Part shown: in pieces, positions 11,222 to 22,599 of the stretch
Position numbering within the stretch: the stretch's first letter is position 1
How the letters are laid out: each line of letters opens with the position of its first letter
DNA from: Selaginella moellendorffii
Lineage: Eukaryota > Streptophyta > Lycopodiopsida > Selaginellales > Selaginellaceae
Reading direction: 5' to 3'
DNA: 64,000 nucleotides
NCBI RefSeq assembly: GCF_000143415.4
Contig: NW_003314293.1
Coordinates: 1,432,457-1,496,456 of the forward strand
The notes under the pieces: generated by a model
Databases searched by the model: none
Told to the model about the DNA's origin: nothing
The model's input: the letters and a program-made list of their open reading frames with translations, nothing else
Program-made: the position numbers and the translations under genes

Positions 11222-11386
11222 CTTATTTTTAATTCTTCTATTCACAAAACTAACTAATGATCTTTTTAAATGTACTGAATATACATAAATATACATACAT
11301 ATATATGTATGTATGTATAGCTAAGTTTTATTACATTTAAAAAGATCATTAGTTAGTTTTGTGAATAGAAGAAATAAAAATAAGTG
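11221..11386. mobile_element. Palindromic AT-rich MITE, second copy
   Basis: Same element as at 5732-5862, but here the palindrome extends further outward on both sides (to ACTTATTTTT and its complement), giving arms of about 50 bp. It abuts the fold-back element at 11221 and forms the left end of the inverted copy 11235-14216. This suggests the duplication junction lies inside the MITE hairpin. Confidence 0.6.
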
Positions 11387-14216
11387 TATAATAGATGTAA
11401 CAATCACAATTGTGAAAAATTTAAATAACACATAATATTAGTTAAAATAATTTAATATTTTCTTTTCTTTTTGGTATGATTAGTTAAATAAATCATCTAA
11501 GAGAAACTACAAAATTGTGTTTATAAATTATGCTTATAAATTACATTGGTACATTTAATTTAAGTATTTTAGAAAAAGTTTAAGGTTGAAAAGAAAATTA
11601 AAAGTTAATAAAACTGTGGTTGGTATTGTAATGTTAATTTATGAAATTTAATAGAAGAATTTAATAAAGTAAACTATATTATAATTTTAAACTATAAAAA
11701 TTTCAAATATAAAAGAATGGTGATTTCCATATAACTATATGGTGATTAATGGTGATTAAGAGTGAGTCAATAATAAAAATTTATTTTAAAGTATCTCAAT
11801 CTATGTTCTGTTAATGTTTACATGTTTTCAGACTAAAAAATACTACTGAAAAAGAGAAAACTATGTTGCTTTTAGGCCTATTCAAAAGCCTAAAAACTAA
11901 AAGATTATGTGAATTTAGATTTCAAGTTAATAAAATAATAATCAACTATAAATATTTAAATTTTAAATTTATTATTTATAAACTAAAACACTTATTTTTA
12001 TTTAAATCTGTATTAATTTTACAAACAAAAAAAACAAAACATAGCAAAAATATTATGTAAATGCCTAAAGCTACAATGTTAACCAAGCATTCCTAATTTT
12101 CTTTATTCTTTATTATTAAAAATACTTATTTATTGTTAATAAAAATCCAAAATTATTAATATCAAAAGAATTTACTTTTTAAAAAACTTTATTAAAAATA
12201 ATTAATCTAAAACTCTATTTTAGATGGCTGAATGCTTCGAAGGTCTGTCATGGAGATGTCCAGGCTAGGTGTGTACAGCAGCCTGGCAAGGACTCCTCAT
12301 CTGCCAAGGACTTAAGACTGAATTCCTGGCACACAAAGCTTCACCGAGCTAGAGATGGTGTTCTACTTGTGAATGCCTGGCTCCATGAATTGGAGAAAGG
12401 AACTTCGGTGGAAGGATAAGCAGTTGCCTGGCAGCGATTCTGGCATCGCCCGAGCAGTGAGCGAGAAGTGGGAAGAACTCACATTGAGGATAAGCGTGAA
12501 ATCATGGAAAAACATTGGAGCAGTTGCAACAGCTCTTGGATGGTGATCACCAGCCGCGCATTTACGACCAGAGTTCCGTGATGTAATCCTCGAGTCGTTT
12601 TCGTGTTTGACGAGGCAGGGGGTTTGAACGAAACCCGCTCAGAGTTTTGTTTCCGTGGAATGCCAGCTTTGCGCTGGACTCAACCGCGAAGCTTTTGCCG
12701 AGAAAGAGCGACGAGGACAACAGCAGCTCGCCGAGAAAGTGCGGCGAGGACAGGCGAGCCGTTTTCGTGTTTGACGAGGCAAGGGGTCTGAACGAAACCT
12801 CAGCTCCGCGGGGCGCTCAGAGTTTTGTTTCCGTGGAATGCCTACTTTGTGCTCATGCTGGACAACCGCGAAGTTTTTGCCAAGAAAGAGTGACGAGGAC
12901 AACAGCAGCAGGGCCTTGAAGACCGGGAGATGCTTATTGCCTCCGATCTACTTCTTGCTAACTTTGCAACTAGACATGCTCAAGCCGGGCCTGAGCGTTG
13001 CGGAGTATAGTTCTTCGTCAACCTGGATGAAGTATGGAAGGCCTGTGCGGGCCGCCAGAATAGGATAGGGTGAAATGGGAATCAGTAATGAGTTCGCCAT
13101 TGAAGGCAAGGTGACAGAGAGCCAGGGATGGTATTGTTTGCTGCTGCAACAGGCCTGCAGGTGTGTCCTCGCTGCCCGATGGTAGCGTCACATATGAACG
13201 TCGTATTACTATGAAAAACAGGTTGTTTGTCGCTCTTCCAGCGACGCCCAGCTGCTAGCCTGCTCAAGTTCAAGAAGTGAAGCGGTATGCTTAGCTGGTA
13301 CCTTCATCCGATCAAAGTGGTGGTCCCCTGTTCTGCAATTCTTTTGCCGTGCGGGAAGTCCCGGATACTGCAGCGAGATACTTTGCAGGAGGCCTTGCTA
13401 TCGGGCATCAAGCGGAAAACGATATGCGTGGTGCCGATCTCATTCTTCCTGAGGGGATGACTTGCTGCGTTGTGTCCCTGAAGACGAGGGGCGGTGTCTC
13501 ATCCGAGCTCACCAAGTGGAAAGTTCTTCCTGTGGTTACCGTGTATGTCAATGCAAGGAGCAAGCAGTTGCGGACACAAAGTCTTGGCTTTTGTGGGATC
13601 AGGAGGAGGATAAGAGTGATCTCCAGCTGACATGCTATGGCCTTGATGGCAACTTCGGTTACCTGTCAAGGGAGGTGAGGGGCCTGCTCAAGAACATACT
13701 CGTAACCAGGCCGGATCCCCTTAAAGGTGCGGGAAGCGGAGTGGATCAAGCAAATGCTGCCGTTTCAGTGCGAGGCAGACTTCGTCGTGTCTCCGGCGGC
13801 AGGCATGAGTCTATGCTCATGGATTACTCGGTTTCACGGAGAAGTTGATCTCGAGTTAGTACTTGCTCTATCTCGTACTCTTGGTTCAATTAACTGTGAT
13901 CGGAGCTCGAAGTAATACTAGTTCGCTGCTTACGCTTTGCTCTCTGTGCTGTTACTTTGGCTTGATTTTGGATCTACTCACGGAAGAGAAGCTACCAGGT
14001 ATGCTTGTAATGTTCGAGCTCGACCTTTATTATTTTGTAGATTACTTATGGTGTGATGTATCATAAATGGTAAGTCAGCTCTTTCTTTCTTGTAACTCGC
14101 GGATGAGATCCTAAACATAGTATACAACGAAAGGTTTATTGCAACTTCTAGAAAAAGATTCGGTATGAACCATATGAGACAGCCGTTCGTCTTAACAATG
14201 GTTGTCTCTTATGTTT
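11235..14216. repeat. Third copy of the CRN-like/AT-rich segment, inverted relative to arm A
   Basis: Reads as the reverse complement of about 2880-5862. Several open frames are identical or near-identical in both (for example 5042-5239 and 11863-12060; 4303-4491 and 12603-12791). It is clearly closer to arm A than to arm B. The left junction is in the MITE and the right junction is at about 14216, where TGTTTCCG continues into a different MITE instead of GCATTGACTGG. It forms an inner palindrome with arm A around a spacer of about 5.4 kb. Confidence 0.85.
12230..14215 (+). pseudogene. Degraded P-loop/CRN-associated-like gene, copy 3
   Basis: Same content as 2880-4870 in opposite orientation. 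Visible pieces are a helical stretch (NAWLHELEKGT), a VFVFDEARGLNET motif, YGRPVRAA, and the RGADLILPEGMTCCVVSLKTR module. A short deletion near 12413 (loss of GCTGTGGAGT) distinguishes it from the other copies and breaks the upstream frame. Motifs lie in different frames and are separated by stops, so I call it a pseudogene. The family assignment is tentative. Confidence 0.35.
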
Positions 14217-14225
14217 CCGACATTT

Positions 14226-14350
14226 CCAAAGACAAGCCTAGGGTAGCTTGAAAATTTGGCTGAAGTGTGTGATTTTGGCAGTAGAATCCCGTTTCGATTG
14301 ATTCCAATCGCCCCCGAGAGAATTCTCAGCTACCCTAGGCTTGTCTTTGG
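14226..14350. mobile_element. Short MITE with 23-bp perfect terminal inverted repeats
   Basis: The 23-bp ends at 14226-14248 (CCAAAGACAAGCCTAGGGTA...) and 14328-14350 are exact reverse complements; the total length is 125 bp. No convincing target-site duplication flanks it. It sits 10 bp to the right of the end of the 11235-14216 duplicated segment and just upstream of the lipase gene. I saw no second copy in the window. Confidence 0.7.
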
Positions 14351-14629
14351 ATCATAGCCTTTCATTTGTCCCATTTTGGTGTCTCTTTCGTTCACTTGCG
14401 TGCTAAGGGCTGATTGATAAGTAGCTAGAGTTATTTCGATGGCTAGTCTTTAGTGGATTGGTCCTCACTTCTCCATTCTTTTTTTTTTTGTTGTTTCGCA
14501 AAGCTTGCTTGGGCTTTTGTCTACTTTTTTGTTTCATTGCTGCTAAAGACTTGGTCCGGCTAGAGTTCTCGTCCTTTAAAAGCTTTTTATCTCGAGTCTT
14601 CGGGAGTTCTTACCATACATTCTTTCCAG

Positions 14630-15644
14630 GGATGTTCCGGACGACAAAAGAGCAATCTTGGCATGCCTTGTGTCAAGCGTGTACTCACTCCAGCACGACA
14701 GAGCGAAAAACTACACAGGAACTCCGCAAGCTCTCGCTCCTCCCTGGTGGACGTCCTTCAACTACGAGCTCCTCGACGTGATCCTCGGCAATGACAAGCT
14801 CCGGATCAACGGCGCAGTGTTCGTGTGGAACTACAAAAACCACTGGAAGCCTGCCAGAGCTCCGATGGTGGTCCTGGCGCTCAGAGGCACGGACAGCGTA
14901 ACCAGCGACTACATCGTCGACTTCAAGATCGCCAACCAGGAGCTTTACAAGACAGGCAGGTTCACAGCCGCGTACAACGCTCTCCGAAACGCCGTCGCAT
15001 GGCATGGCAAGGACAACGTTTGCATTACGGGGCACTCGCTCGGAGCAGCGGTGGCGCTCTCCGCCGCTCGGATGATGGCATCGCATGGCCAGTTCGTCGA
15101 GGCTCATCTCTTCAATCCGCCATTCTCGTCCTCGACCGCTCCATACAAGTCACTCTTCGGTGCTGAGACTTACAGCAATCTCCAAGAGGTTTACACCGTT
15201 GCAAAGGCCGGGCTCGTCAACTTACTGGTGGATGCCGCAAAGAGAAGGGAGTCCGAGGCAGAGTTTGCGGCACTTGGAAGCTGGTACCCGGACATGTATG
15301 TTCATCCCAGTGATCCGGTATGCTCGGGCTTTCTCGAGCACTTCAAGAACTATCAGTATATGCTACAGGGGAAGTACGCGAGATTGGCGATGCCTCACGA
15401 ATCCATCCGGGGCGTGCTCTGCTCCTCCAAAGCGAAGCCGCATCACCTCATCCCCTCGGCAAGGCTTCACGTCCCAGCGGATGAAGGCAAAGCTGCGAGT
15501 GCTCGAGACGCTCATTCTCTTACACAGTGGTGGTCGGATGGAGCAGTCGTTCAGGTGCAATTTGTCAACTTGACAGGTCAAGAACACTTGGATCATCCGC
15601 TGCAAATCCCGTTTGGGGGGATAAGCTATGAACCTATGGTGTAG
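14630..15644 (+). CDS. Class-3-lipase-like alpha/beta hydrolase (At4g10955 type), 5' exon not found
   Basis: The open exon starts at an acceptor (TTTCCAG before 14630) and reads DVPDDKRAILACLVSSVYSL to a stop at 15642. The family pattern is clear: a VSSVYSLQHDRA N-terminal helix, APPWWTSFNYELL, VLALRGTDS and the nucleophile elbow GHSLGAAVALSAAR with the catalytic Ser, then HLFNPPFSS. This family is often annotated GDSL esterase/lipase but has the Lipase_3 GxSxG fold; it hydrolyses ester bonds of lipids, and the exact substrate is unknown. No first exon with the usual N-terminal segment is visible between the MITE (14350) and 14630, so the gene may be 5'-truncated by the rearrangement. The C-terminal half is repeated inverted at 22105-22560, and its last bases again at 28089-28165. 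Confidence 0.75.
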
Positions 15645-16020
15645 TCCGCGGCAATGATTTGATGGTACATATTTTCTCTGTGCTCAAAGAACCCGAGAAA
15701 AAAGATTTTTATTTTTTCCTGTGCTAGAAGAGAACGCGGCGTGTTTTCGACGTTCAATCTGACTGGAAGAACGTCACAGGTGGATGTTTACCACGTCATG
15801 ACTTTACAATGAACACTTTCATTGTCTTGCTCGAGCCAAAGCCTTCAAAGTAAGTTTGCTCGCGTTTGTTTTTGTTAGATGGTTAAAGAGAGAACGAGGC
15901 CGGATAATGAGGGTTGGCGATTTCAACTAGAGAAGCACAAGCCAGTGAGAAGAAGCTGAGCTTCCCGAAAATGAGATTTTTTAATCGATGAAGCGTCACT
16001 CTGCTTCCATGCTATGAGAA
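15645..16020 (+). other. Lipase 3' flank and F-box 5' flank, no gene
   Basis: Non-coding. It contains the lipase 3' untranslated sequence (TGGTACATATTTTCTCTGTG, also found at about 28140) and the F-box upstream region. It is mirrored at about 21775-22100. No promoter motif is convincing. Confidence 0.5.
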
Positions 16021-16024
16021 GGGT

Positions 16025-17369
16025 TTGCTCGAGGACATGGAAGGTAATCTTGTTCCATTTGGGGCATCCCTTTTGCAGTACTATAAGGTGCTTCTCGCCA
16101 CTCTTCTAGGCATTGCCCTTGTGATGAAGAAACGGAGAAAAGAAGCGCCTGTGTTGCTGCAAGACGACATTTTGGAGACGGTTCTCAGCTATGTGGACCT
16201 GGCCACACTAGCGACCTCATGCTCCGCCGTTTGCAAGTCATGGAACGCCATCATCGGCGATCCATCCTTTCGCCGCCGCTGGTGCCAAAACAGTGTTGCG
16301 GCTTATGACTAGCTCCTTCGGCTACGGCGAGCGTTGCCACGCCTGGGATCCATCACGGCCCCAACGCAGCGTGGAGTTTCCGTTGCCCCACAAAACGGAA
16401 GAATTTCCTAACGCTCAAGTGGTTGCTTCCGCGGGTGGCCTGGTATGCGTCTTCAGGACGCACAGGGGCATGGTTGATCCTGCTGATGATGTGTTTCACC
16501 TGGTGGTGGGGAATCCAGTGACCCAAGAGTGGAGCGAACTACCACCGCTCCATTGGGAGGACAGAGAAAGATGCACTTTAGCGGGAGTGATCGACTTTGC
16601 CATGTTCGTCGACAAGAATGGCTTCAAAGTCGGTCTGCACTACACCGCTGTCGACTTCTCAGGCCACTGGTGCTGCATCTACGACTCGGCAACGCGCTCC
16701 TGGTCTTCTCTCCCCAAGCTCCCGTTCTCGCCAGCCTACGTCAAAATGAAGGCGCAGCGGCTTTCAGATTACAGCGTGGACATGGCACCCCCTGCTGTAT
16801 TCCCAGGCTTGGACGATTACTTCTACGATCTCACCATCCTGGGATTTTACGACTTTGGCCGCGCCAGGTGGAGCACCGGGGAACTCGTGCGCAGCCTGAG
16901 GATTACAACAGGCCTGGAAGACAAGGTTGACCCGGATGGAGAGATCCTGCGCTGCGTTTTGCCGTTCCCGGGACTGTGCACCGCGAGGCTGTGGGAGTAC
17001 AATGGCCAGCGATACCTGGCAAGTGGCTGGGTGTATGCGGGAGGCTACCGCGAGTCAGGGGTGTCCGGAGTTGATGGCTATGGCGTGTGGAAGGTTGACG
17101 ACAAGGGTGGCTTGGTTGCCGTCTCTGCAAAGACCCATAAATCGATCCTTCGTCAAGTGTACGCTGGGCAGCGCTCTATGGGAGCGGTTTCCCGTTGTTC
17201 TGTTCATGCAGAGGCCAATCTGGTGATCTTTTCAGAGACAGGGCTCATGTTTGTTTACGACTTGAGCACAGGGGATTGGGGCGGAGTAGGGGGGCACGTA
17301 GATGAATATTCAAAAGCAGTGATTTTTCGCCCGTCCAGAAAGGAGGATGAACGCCACACAAACAGGTAA
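16025..17369 (+). pseudogene. F-box protein, frameshifted copy
   Basis: Left partner of the intact gene at 20394-21767. The F-box itself reads through (APVLLQDDILETVLSYVDLA ... CKSWNAIIGDPSFRRRWCQN), but a deletion of about 14 bp after CCAAAACAGTG (near 16293) shifts the frame, giving NSVAAYD and a stop at 16310. The long C-terminal region stays open from 16293 to a stop near 17367, so the gene is split in two. The last residues also differ (RKEDERHTNR versus SLRAPR). Probably non-functional; a separate C-terminal protein without F-box is conceivable. Confidence 0.8.
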
Positions 17370-17569
17370 CGAGACTTCCTGGGCTGGCAGGAACACACAC
17401 ACCTGTTTGGAGCATTGGCGAAGTCTGTCTATTATTCAAGAATTATACACATTATGTACATATAAGATTTTGAGATTCTATGTACATAGAAGATTTTGCC
17501 TCCCAGAGGATTGCTACTCAACAGTACGGTAGACAGCAGATAAATATTCATGATGGGGATGAAAGTCTG

Positions 17570-20000
17570 CTTCCTTGCTTTATCGTCAAGTTCTGTGCTA
17601 AAATCACGGGAAAACACGCTCTAGATATTTATCTACTTAATAAAGAGAGCATAATCATGCTGTGTTGTGAGATACTTGAGGTTCTCGCAAGTGAAGTTTT
17701 GAAAGGGATAGCTTTCTCCACGATGCCCAAACGATTCCACTGTTTGCATAACAATCGATTAAAAAGGATGCTAAATGCTATAATGAGAGATGCGACATAA
17801 GTTTGAAAATGGCTACAGAGGGCGAGAAATATCGGGCTGAAAGTAATCCAGGAGCTCGAAGTATCTTTGAGAGAACACTCTCGAGTCCAAGATCAACTAT
17901 ATAACACTAGATAAGAAATGCAGGACGTACTTCTGTATCAAAATGGTTGGCTCTGGAAAAAATAACTAATATGGTTTGCGTTTGTACATGCAGCGGAAGA
18001 GAAATGTTGCCGGTGGATTGAACTTCTCCAACCCAAAGCATAGCAAGTAGCTGCTGCAGTAGCCAGGAGGAAGAACAATGTTTCATAGAGAATCTTTCAC
18101 ATTACTTGATGGAAGGATCTTCGTCCAAGCTATACTCCGCTAGTGACCTTACTTGAGAAATTTCGGACTCCAGCGTCGTTCTTTTGACTTTCCAGCTCGA
18201 AAGTTCACCAGAATTCACCATCGAGCTGTAAAAGAGAAAAAGAGACCAATGGAGTCTTGGCTGTTGAGAAATTTTAGTTTGTTAAGAATTAAGAACGACG
18301 ACTAGAAGTTAACTTCCTTGAACTCTCCACTGAAAGTTCCGAGTCGGCGCCTCGGATGGGCGCGCTACGATCATAACACGCGAATTCCAAAGCCTAAAGT
18401 CCTTAGCATAAATTTGCTATTCCATTCATTTGATAGATCTCTACTCTATCCCTGTGGACATGACTACAAAATAGATCATGGAGCAAGGTAACTTGTAGAG
18501 TGTGGATGTTCTTTAGGATCCGAGCAGGAGGAACAGGAGGAGCTTCTCCAGCTCATGAACAAGGAGTATTTCCTCAAGAAGTTGGTCACGAACAAGCATC
18601 TGAGAACGTTCGACTCAACGAGTTTCTCAAACCGGTAAAATAACTCCTTGCGAATCATACATTTCCTCTTCTAACTTAAAACTGGACACTCGTTGGAGAT
18701 CAAATACATACTTTCACCAGGACTCCATCCGGAAACTTGGGCGTCGTCAAGTTGTGTGGAGACGCCAGGGGAGCCGTCACGCTACAATGGCGTTCTTCTT
18801 GGAGATCCGAGGACAAGGACTCTGCTAGTGTATAATGTTCACTATCCAACCATATAAGCACTACGGATCTCTAAAGATATTTATAATTATATTTTCATGT
18901 AAGTGGGAATTTCTGTTAGTCCTGAATGCAGGAAAGCAGTACAGGAGATCACACAGATGGTAGAAGAAGGTAGCAACAAACTGCAAGTCTCTTACAAGAG
19001 AAAGGAAGTCAACGTCATTGAGCTGTAAAACGAGAGAACAGAAGCAATCGATACCTTTTTTGCAAGAAACAGAGATTTTACTACTATTGCACTCCTTATG
19101 TGAGAAAAGAGCTTCTAGATTGACTTAACATCTTGTCCCATATTCATTTTATTAGGTGGCATTGAGTTGCTTTGTCCAGATACAAGTCACGACTTTGTTT
19201 TTCCAGATGGCATATGCAGGCAGATCGGGAATTCCTAGTATATAAACTGAAAACAAGCTGAAGGAAACGATATTGATGTTAAAGACACTATGGGGCAGAA
19301 TTGGGATACTTCCAAATGAATGCTGCACACACACACACACACATACCCCTTTCTTTTTCAGAGGCATAAGCTTTCAGGAATCGATTAAAAGTTTGGTGTA
19401 AAGTATTTAGCTCCAAGGTTGTAGACGACGAGGCTTGAAAGAAGGGGAAAACAATGCGATCGTCACGTATAAATTTCCAGTAGGTTTGCATTTCCTTTAT
19501 CCTCTTATCTTGAGTATGCCTAAAAAGCATTACCAATTCTTTGAAGCATGCTGCCACGTATATTCAGATAACTATTACTCAAGATCAGTAAGGCAACATC
19601 AAGAAGAACAAACTTACCAGAAATCTCCCGTCCTCCTTAGTTCCTGTTTACAGCACTAACATCTGGAAATGTCCCGGGACCAAAAAAATTATTGATGACC
19701 AGCAACAAAAAGACACCACTCTTTTGATCCTCTTAGGAGCGCCAAAGTGTAAATAGCTAATGAAGGCCCACGGGTACGTAGATTTGTACATGAAAGAGCG
19801 GCTTTGCTCGTAGTTAATGGCGTCTTTTGGTTCTCTTTGGCAACATTCATCCCAGGGTTTCTTTCTTGTGTTTCTAATTCTTTTTTTCTTTTAGACACGA
19901 ACAAAAGGATGACAGAAACGTCAAATGTGGTATGTAATGTTTTACCATGAAAGAGAAGATACAGAAAAGAGAAAAGCTTCGATTTTAGTTTAGACCACGG
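17570..20000. repeat. Scrambled copy of the S28/ART cassette at the palindrome centre
   Basis: The left half (about 17570-18830) matches 41750-43000 in inverted orientation. The right half (about 18830-19980) matches 43200-44560 in direct orientation. The switch is around 18830, where GGAGATCCGAGGACAAGGAC joins TCTGCTAGTGTATAATGTTC. All coding is broken: the right half keeps pieces of the S28 exons (ATGGCATATGCAGGCAGATC) and a CA microsatellite near 19325. It fills the spacer of the inner palindrome and contains no intact gene. Confidence 0.75.
18476..18830 (+). pseudogene. WWE/ART gene fragment
   Basis: Inverted relative to 41750-42050. Plus-strand pieces resemble the middle of the ART-like genes (EELLQLMNKE, FLKKLVT) and the end of the catalytic region (AFFLEIRGQ). 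The motif with the NAD-binding His is missing and frames are interrupted. It is a fourth, badly degraded member of the family in this window. Confidence 0.55.
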
Positions 20001-20393
20001 CCGCAGCAGCGTGAGATCTTCGGTGCAGAGGCCTCGAATCCAACCTACGAATATGACCAGCGGATCATGAGGCATTCATTGGTTTGAAGAGCAGACTTTC
20101 ATCTCCATCATGAATATTTATCTGCTGTCTACCGTATTGTTGAGCAGCAATCCTCTGGGAGGCAAAATCTTCTATATACACATCCTAGCCCTATTGGTTT
20201 AGGGTTTTACAAAATCTTAGAATCTCAAAATCTTTTATGTACAAAATGTGTATAATTATTGAATAATAGACAGACTTTGCCAATGCTCCAAACAGGTGTG
20301 TGCGTTCCTGCCAGCCCAGGAAGTCTCGTTAACTTACAGACTAGCTCAGGATTAACAATACCTGTTTGTGTGGCGTTCATCCTCCTTTCTGGA

Positions 20394-21767
20394 TCATCTA
20401 GGTGCCCTGAGGGACGGGCGAAAAATCACTGCTTGTGAATATTCATCTACGTGCCCCCCTACTCCGCCCCAATCCCCTGTGCTCAAGTCGTAAACAAACA
20501 TGATCCCTATCTCTGAAAAGATCACCAGATTGGCCTCTGCATGAACAGAACAACGGAAAACCGCTCCGAAAAAGCGCTGCCCAGCGTACACTTGACGAAG
20601 GATCGATTTATGGGTCTTTGCAGAGACGGCAACCAAGCCACCCTTGTCGTCAACCTTCCACACGCCATAGCCATCAACTCCGGACTCCCCTGCCTCGCGG
20701 TAGCCTCCCGCATACACCCAGCCACTTGCCAAGTATCGCTGGCCATTGTACTCCCACAGCCTCGCGGTGCACAGTCCCGGGAGCGGCAAGACGCAGCGCA
20801 GGATCTCTCCATCCGGGTCAACCTTGTCTTCCAGGCCTGTTGTAATCCTCAGGCTGCGCACGACTTCCCCGGTGCTCCACCTGGCGCGGCCAAAGTCGTA
20901 AAATCCCAGGATGGTGAGATCGTAGAAGTAATCGTCCAAGCCTGGGAATACAGCAGGGGGTGCCACGTCCACGCTGTAATCTGAAAGCCGCTGCGCCTTC
21001 ATTTTGACGTAGGCTGGCGAGAACGGGAGCTTGGGGAGAGAAGACCAGGAGCGCGTTGCCGAGTCGTAGATGCAGCACCAGTGGCCTGAGAAGTCGACAG
21101 CGGTGTAGTGCAGACCGACTTTGAAGCCATTCTTGTCGACGAACATGGCAGAGTCGATCACTCCCGCTAAAGTGCATCTTTCTCTGTCCTCCCAATGGAG
21201 CGGTGGTAGTTCGCTCCACTCTTGGGTCACTGGATTCCCCACCACCAGGTGAAACACATCATCAGCAGGATCAACCATGCCCCTGTGCGTCCTGAAGACG
21301 CATACCAGGCCACCCGCGGAAGCAACCACTTGAGCGTTAGGAAATTCTTCCGTTTTGTGGGGCAACGGAAACTCCACGCTGCGTTGGGGCCGTGATGGAT
21401 CCCAGGCGTGGCAACGCTCGCCGTAGTCGAAGGAGCTAGTCATAAGCCGCAAGGATTCCTTGTGGCCACTGTTTTGGCACCAGCGGCGGCGAAAGGATGG
21501 ATCGCCGATGATGGCGTTCCATGACTTGCAAACGGCGGAGCATGAGGTCGCTAGTGTGGCCAGGTCCACATAGCTGAGAACCGTCTCCAAAATGTCGTCT
21601 TGCAGCAACACAGGCGCTTCTTTGCTCCTTTTCTTCATCACAAGGGCAATGCCTAGAAGAGTGGTGAGAAGCACCTTATAGTACTGCAAAAGGGATGCAA
21701 ATGGACGAGCAAACCCTTCTCGTAGCATAAAAAACCTAACTTCCGCGGAAGCAGAGTGACGCTTCAT
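20394..21767 (-). CDS. F-box protein (F-box/kelch-type, intact copy)
   Basis: An open frame of 457 codons. The F-box is at about residues 52-95 (LLQDDILETVLSYVDLATLA ... CKSWNAIIGDPSFRRRW), the Skp1-binding module of SCF ubiquitin ligases. The C-terminal region of about 340 residues has repeated aromatic and Gly positions typical of F-box-associated or kelch-like beta-propellers (WSELPPLHWEDR, RSWSSLPKLPFS, ARLWEYNGQRYLASGWVY, VDGYGVWKVDDKGG). The first ATG is used here, but the Met before KKRSKEAPVLL may be the real start because the preceding residues are hydrophobic (LLQYYKVLLTTLLGIALVM) and poorly explained. The substrate is unknown. The left-arm paralogue is frameshifted. Confidence 0.85.
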   Translation of the reverse strand: MKRHSASAEVRFFMLREGFARPFASLLQYYKVLLTTLLGIALVMKKRSKEAPVLLQDDILETVLSYVDLATLATSCSAVCKSWNAIIGDPSFRRRWCQNSGHKESLRLMTSSFDYGERCHAWDPSRPQRSVEFPLPHKTEEFPNAQVVASAGGLVCVFRTHRGMVDPADDVFHLVVGNPVTQEWSELPPLHWEDRERCTLAGVIDSAMFVDKNGFKVGLHYTAVDFSGHWCCIYDSATRSWSSLPKLPFSPAYVKMKAQRLSDYSVDVAPPAVFPGLDDYFYDLTILGFYDFGRARWSTGEVVRSLRITTGLEDKVDPDGEILRCVLPLPGLCTARLWEYNGQRYLASGWVYAGGYREAGESGVDGYGVWKVDDKGGLVAVSAKTHKSILRQVYAGQRFFGAVFRCSVHAEANLVIFSEIGIMFVYDLSTGDWGGVGGHVDEYSQAVIFRPSLRAPR

Positions 21768-22104
21768 CGATTAAAAAATCTCATTTTCGGGAAGCTCAGC
21801 TTCTTCTTTCCCCATTATCTGTCCTCACTGGCTTGTGCTTCTCCAGTTGAGACCGCCAACCCTCATTATCCGGCCTCGTTCTCTCTTTGACCATCTAACA
21901 AAAACAAACGCGACCGAACTTACTTTGAAGCCTTTGGCTCGAGGAGACAATGAAAGTGTTCATTGTAAAGTCATGACGTGGTAAACATCCACCTGTGACG
22001 TTCTTCCAGTCAGATTGAACGTCGAAAACACGCCACGTTCTCTTATGGTCTAGCACAGGAAAAAATAAAAACTTTTTTCTCGGGTTCTTTGAGTACAGAT
22101 GATG

Positions 22105-22560
22105 TCAAGTTGACAAATTGCACCTGAACGACTGCTCCATCCGATCACCACTGTGTAAGAGAATGAGCGTCTCGAGCACTCGCAGCTTTGCCTTCATCCG
22201 CTGGGACGTGAAGCCTTGCCGAGGGGATGAGGTGATGCGGCTTCGCTTTGGAGGAGCAGAGCACGCCCCGGATGGATGCGTGAGGCATCGCCAATCTCGC
22301 ATACTTCCCCTGTAGCATATACTGATAGTTCTTGAAGTGCTCGAGAAAGCCCGAGCATACTGGATCACTGGGATGAACATACATGTCCGGGTACCAGCTT
22401 CCAAGTGCCGCAAACTCTGCCTCGGACTCCCTTCTCTTTGCGGCATCCACCAGTAAGTTGACGAGCCCGGCCTTTGCAACGGTGTAAACCTCTTGGAGAT
22501 TGCTGTAAGTCTCAGCACCAAAGAGTGACTTGTATGGAGCGGTCGAGGACGAGAATGGAG
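22105..22560 (-). pseudogene. Lipase C-terminal fragment
   Basis: Mirror of 15118-15590. It keeps the region from the end of NPPFSSSTAPYK to LTQW but lacks the N-terminal two thirds, including the GHSLGAA nucleophile motif. The stop region is rearranged after AACTTGACATCATC. It cannot be an active hydrolase. Confidence 0.8.
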
Positions 22561-22599
22561 GAAGCCAACTTGGTGCAGCTGTGGGAGAGAATACAGCAA

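Larger units (their letters stand above)
15118..17570. repeat. Left arm of the inner palindrome (lipase 3' half plus F-box gene)
   Basis: Mirrors about 20100-22560. Similarity starts inside the lipase gene at CCATTCTCGTCCTCG (15118) and ends at GATGAAAGTCTGCT (about 17570). The arms differ by small indels, including a 14-bp deletion in the F-box gene of this arm. Confidence 0.85.
20100..22560. repeat. Right arm of the inner palindrome
   Basis: Reverse complement of about 15118-17570. It carries extra sequence near 20190-20225 with a telomere-like GGTTTAGGGTTTTAC stretch, and an insertion of about 30 bp near 20330-20365 relative to the left arm. The lipase part is truncated at about 22560. 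Confidence 0.85.

Noticed and set aside
19325-19350. CA/AC microsatellite considered as a possible CRISPR-like or telomeric array
   Set aside because: Plain dinucleotide repeat, also at 43830; no spacers and no telomeric unit. No CRISPR array is present anywhere in the window.
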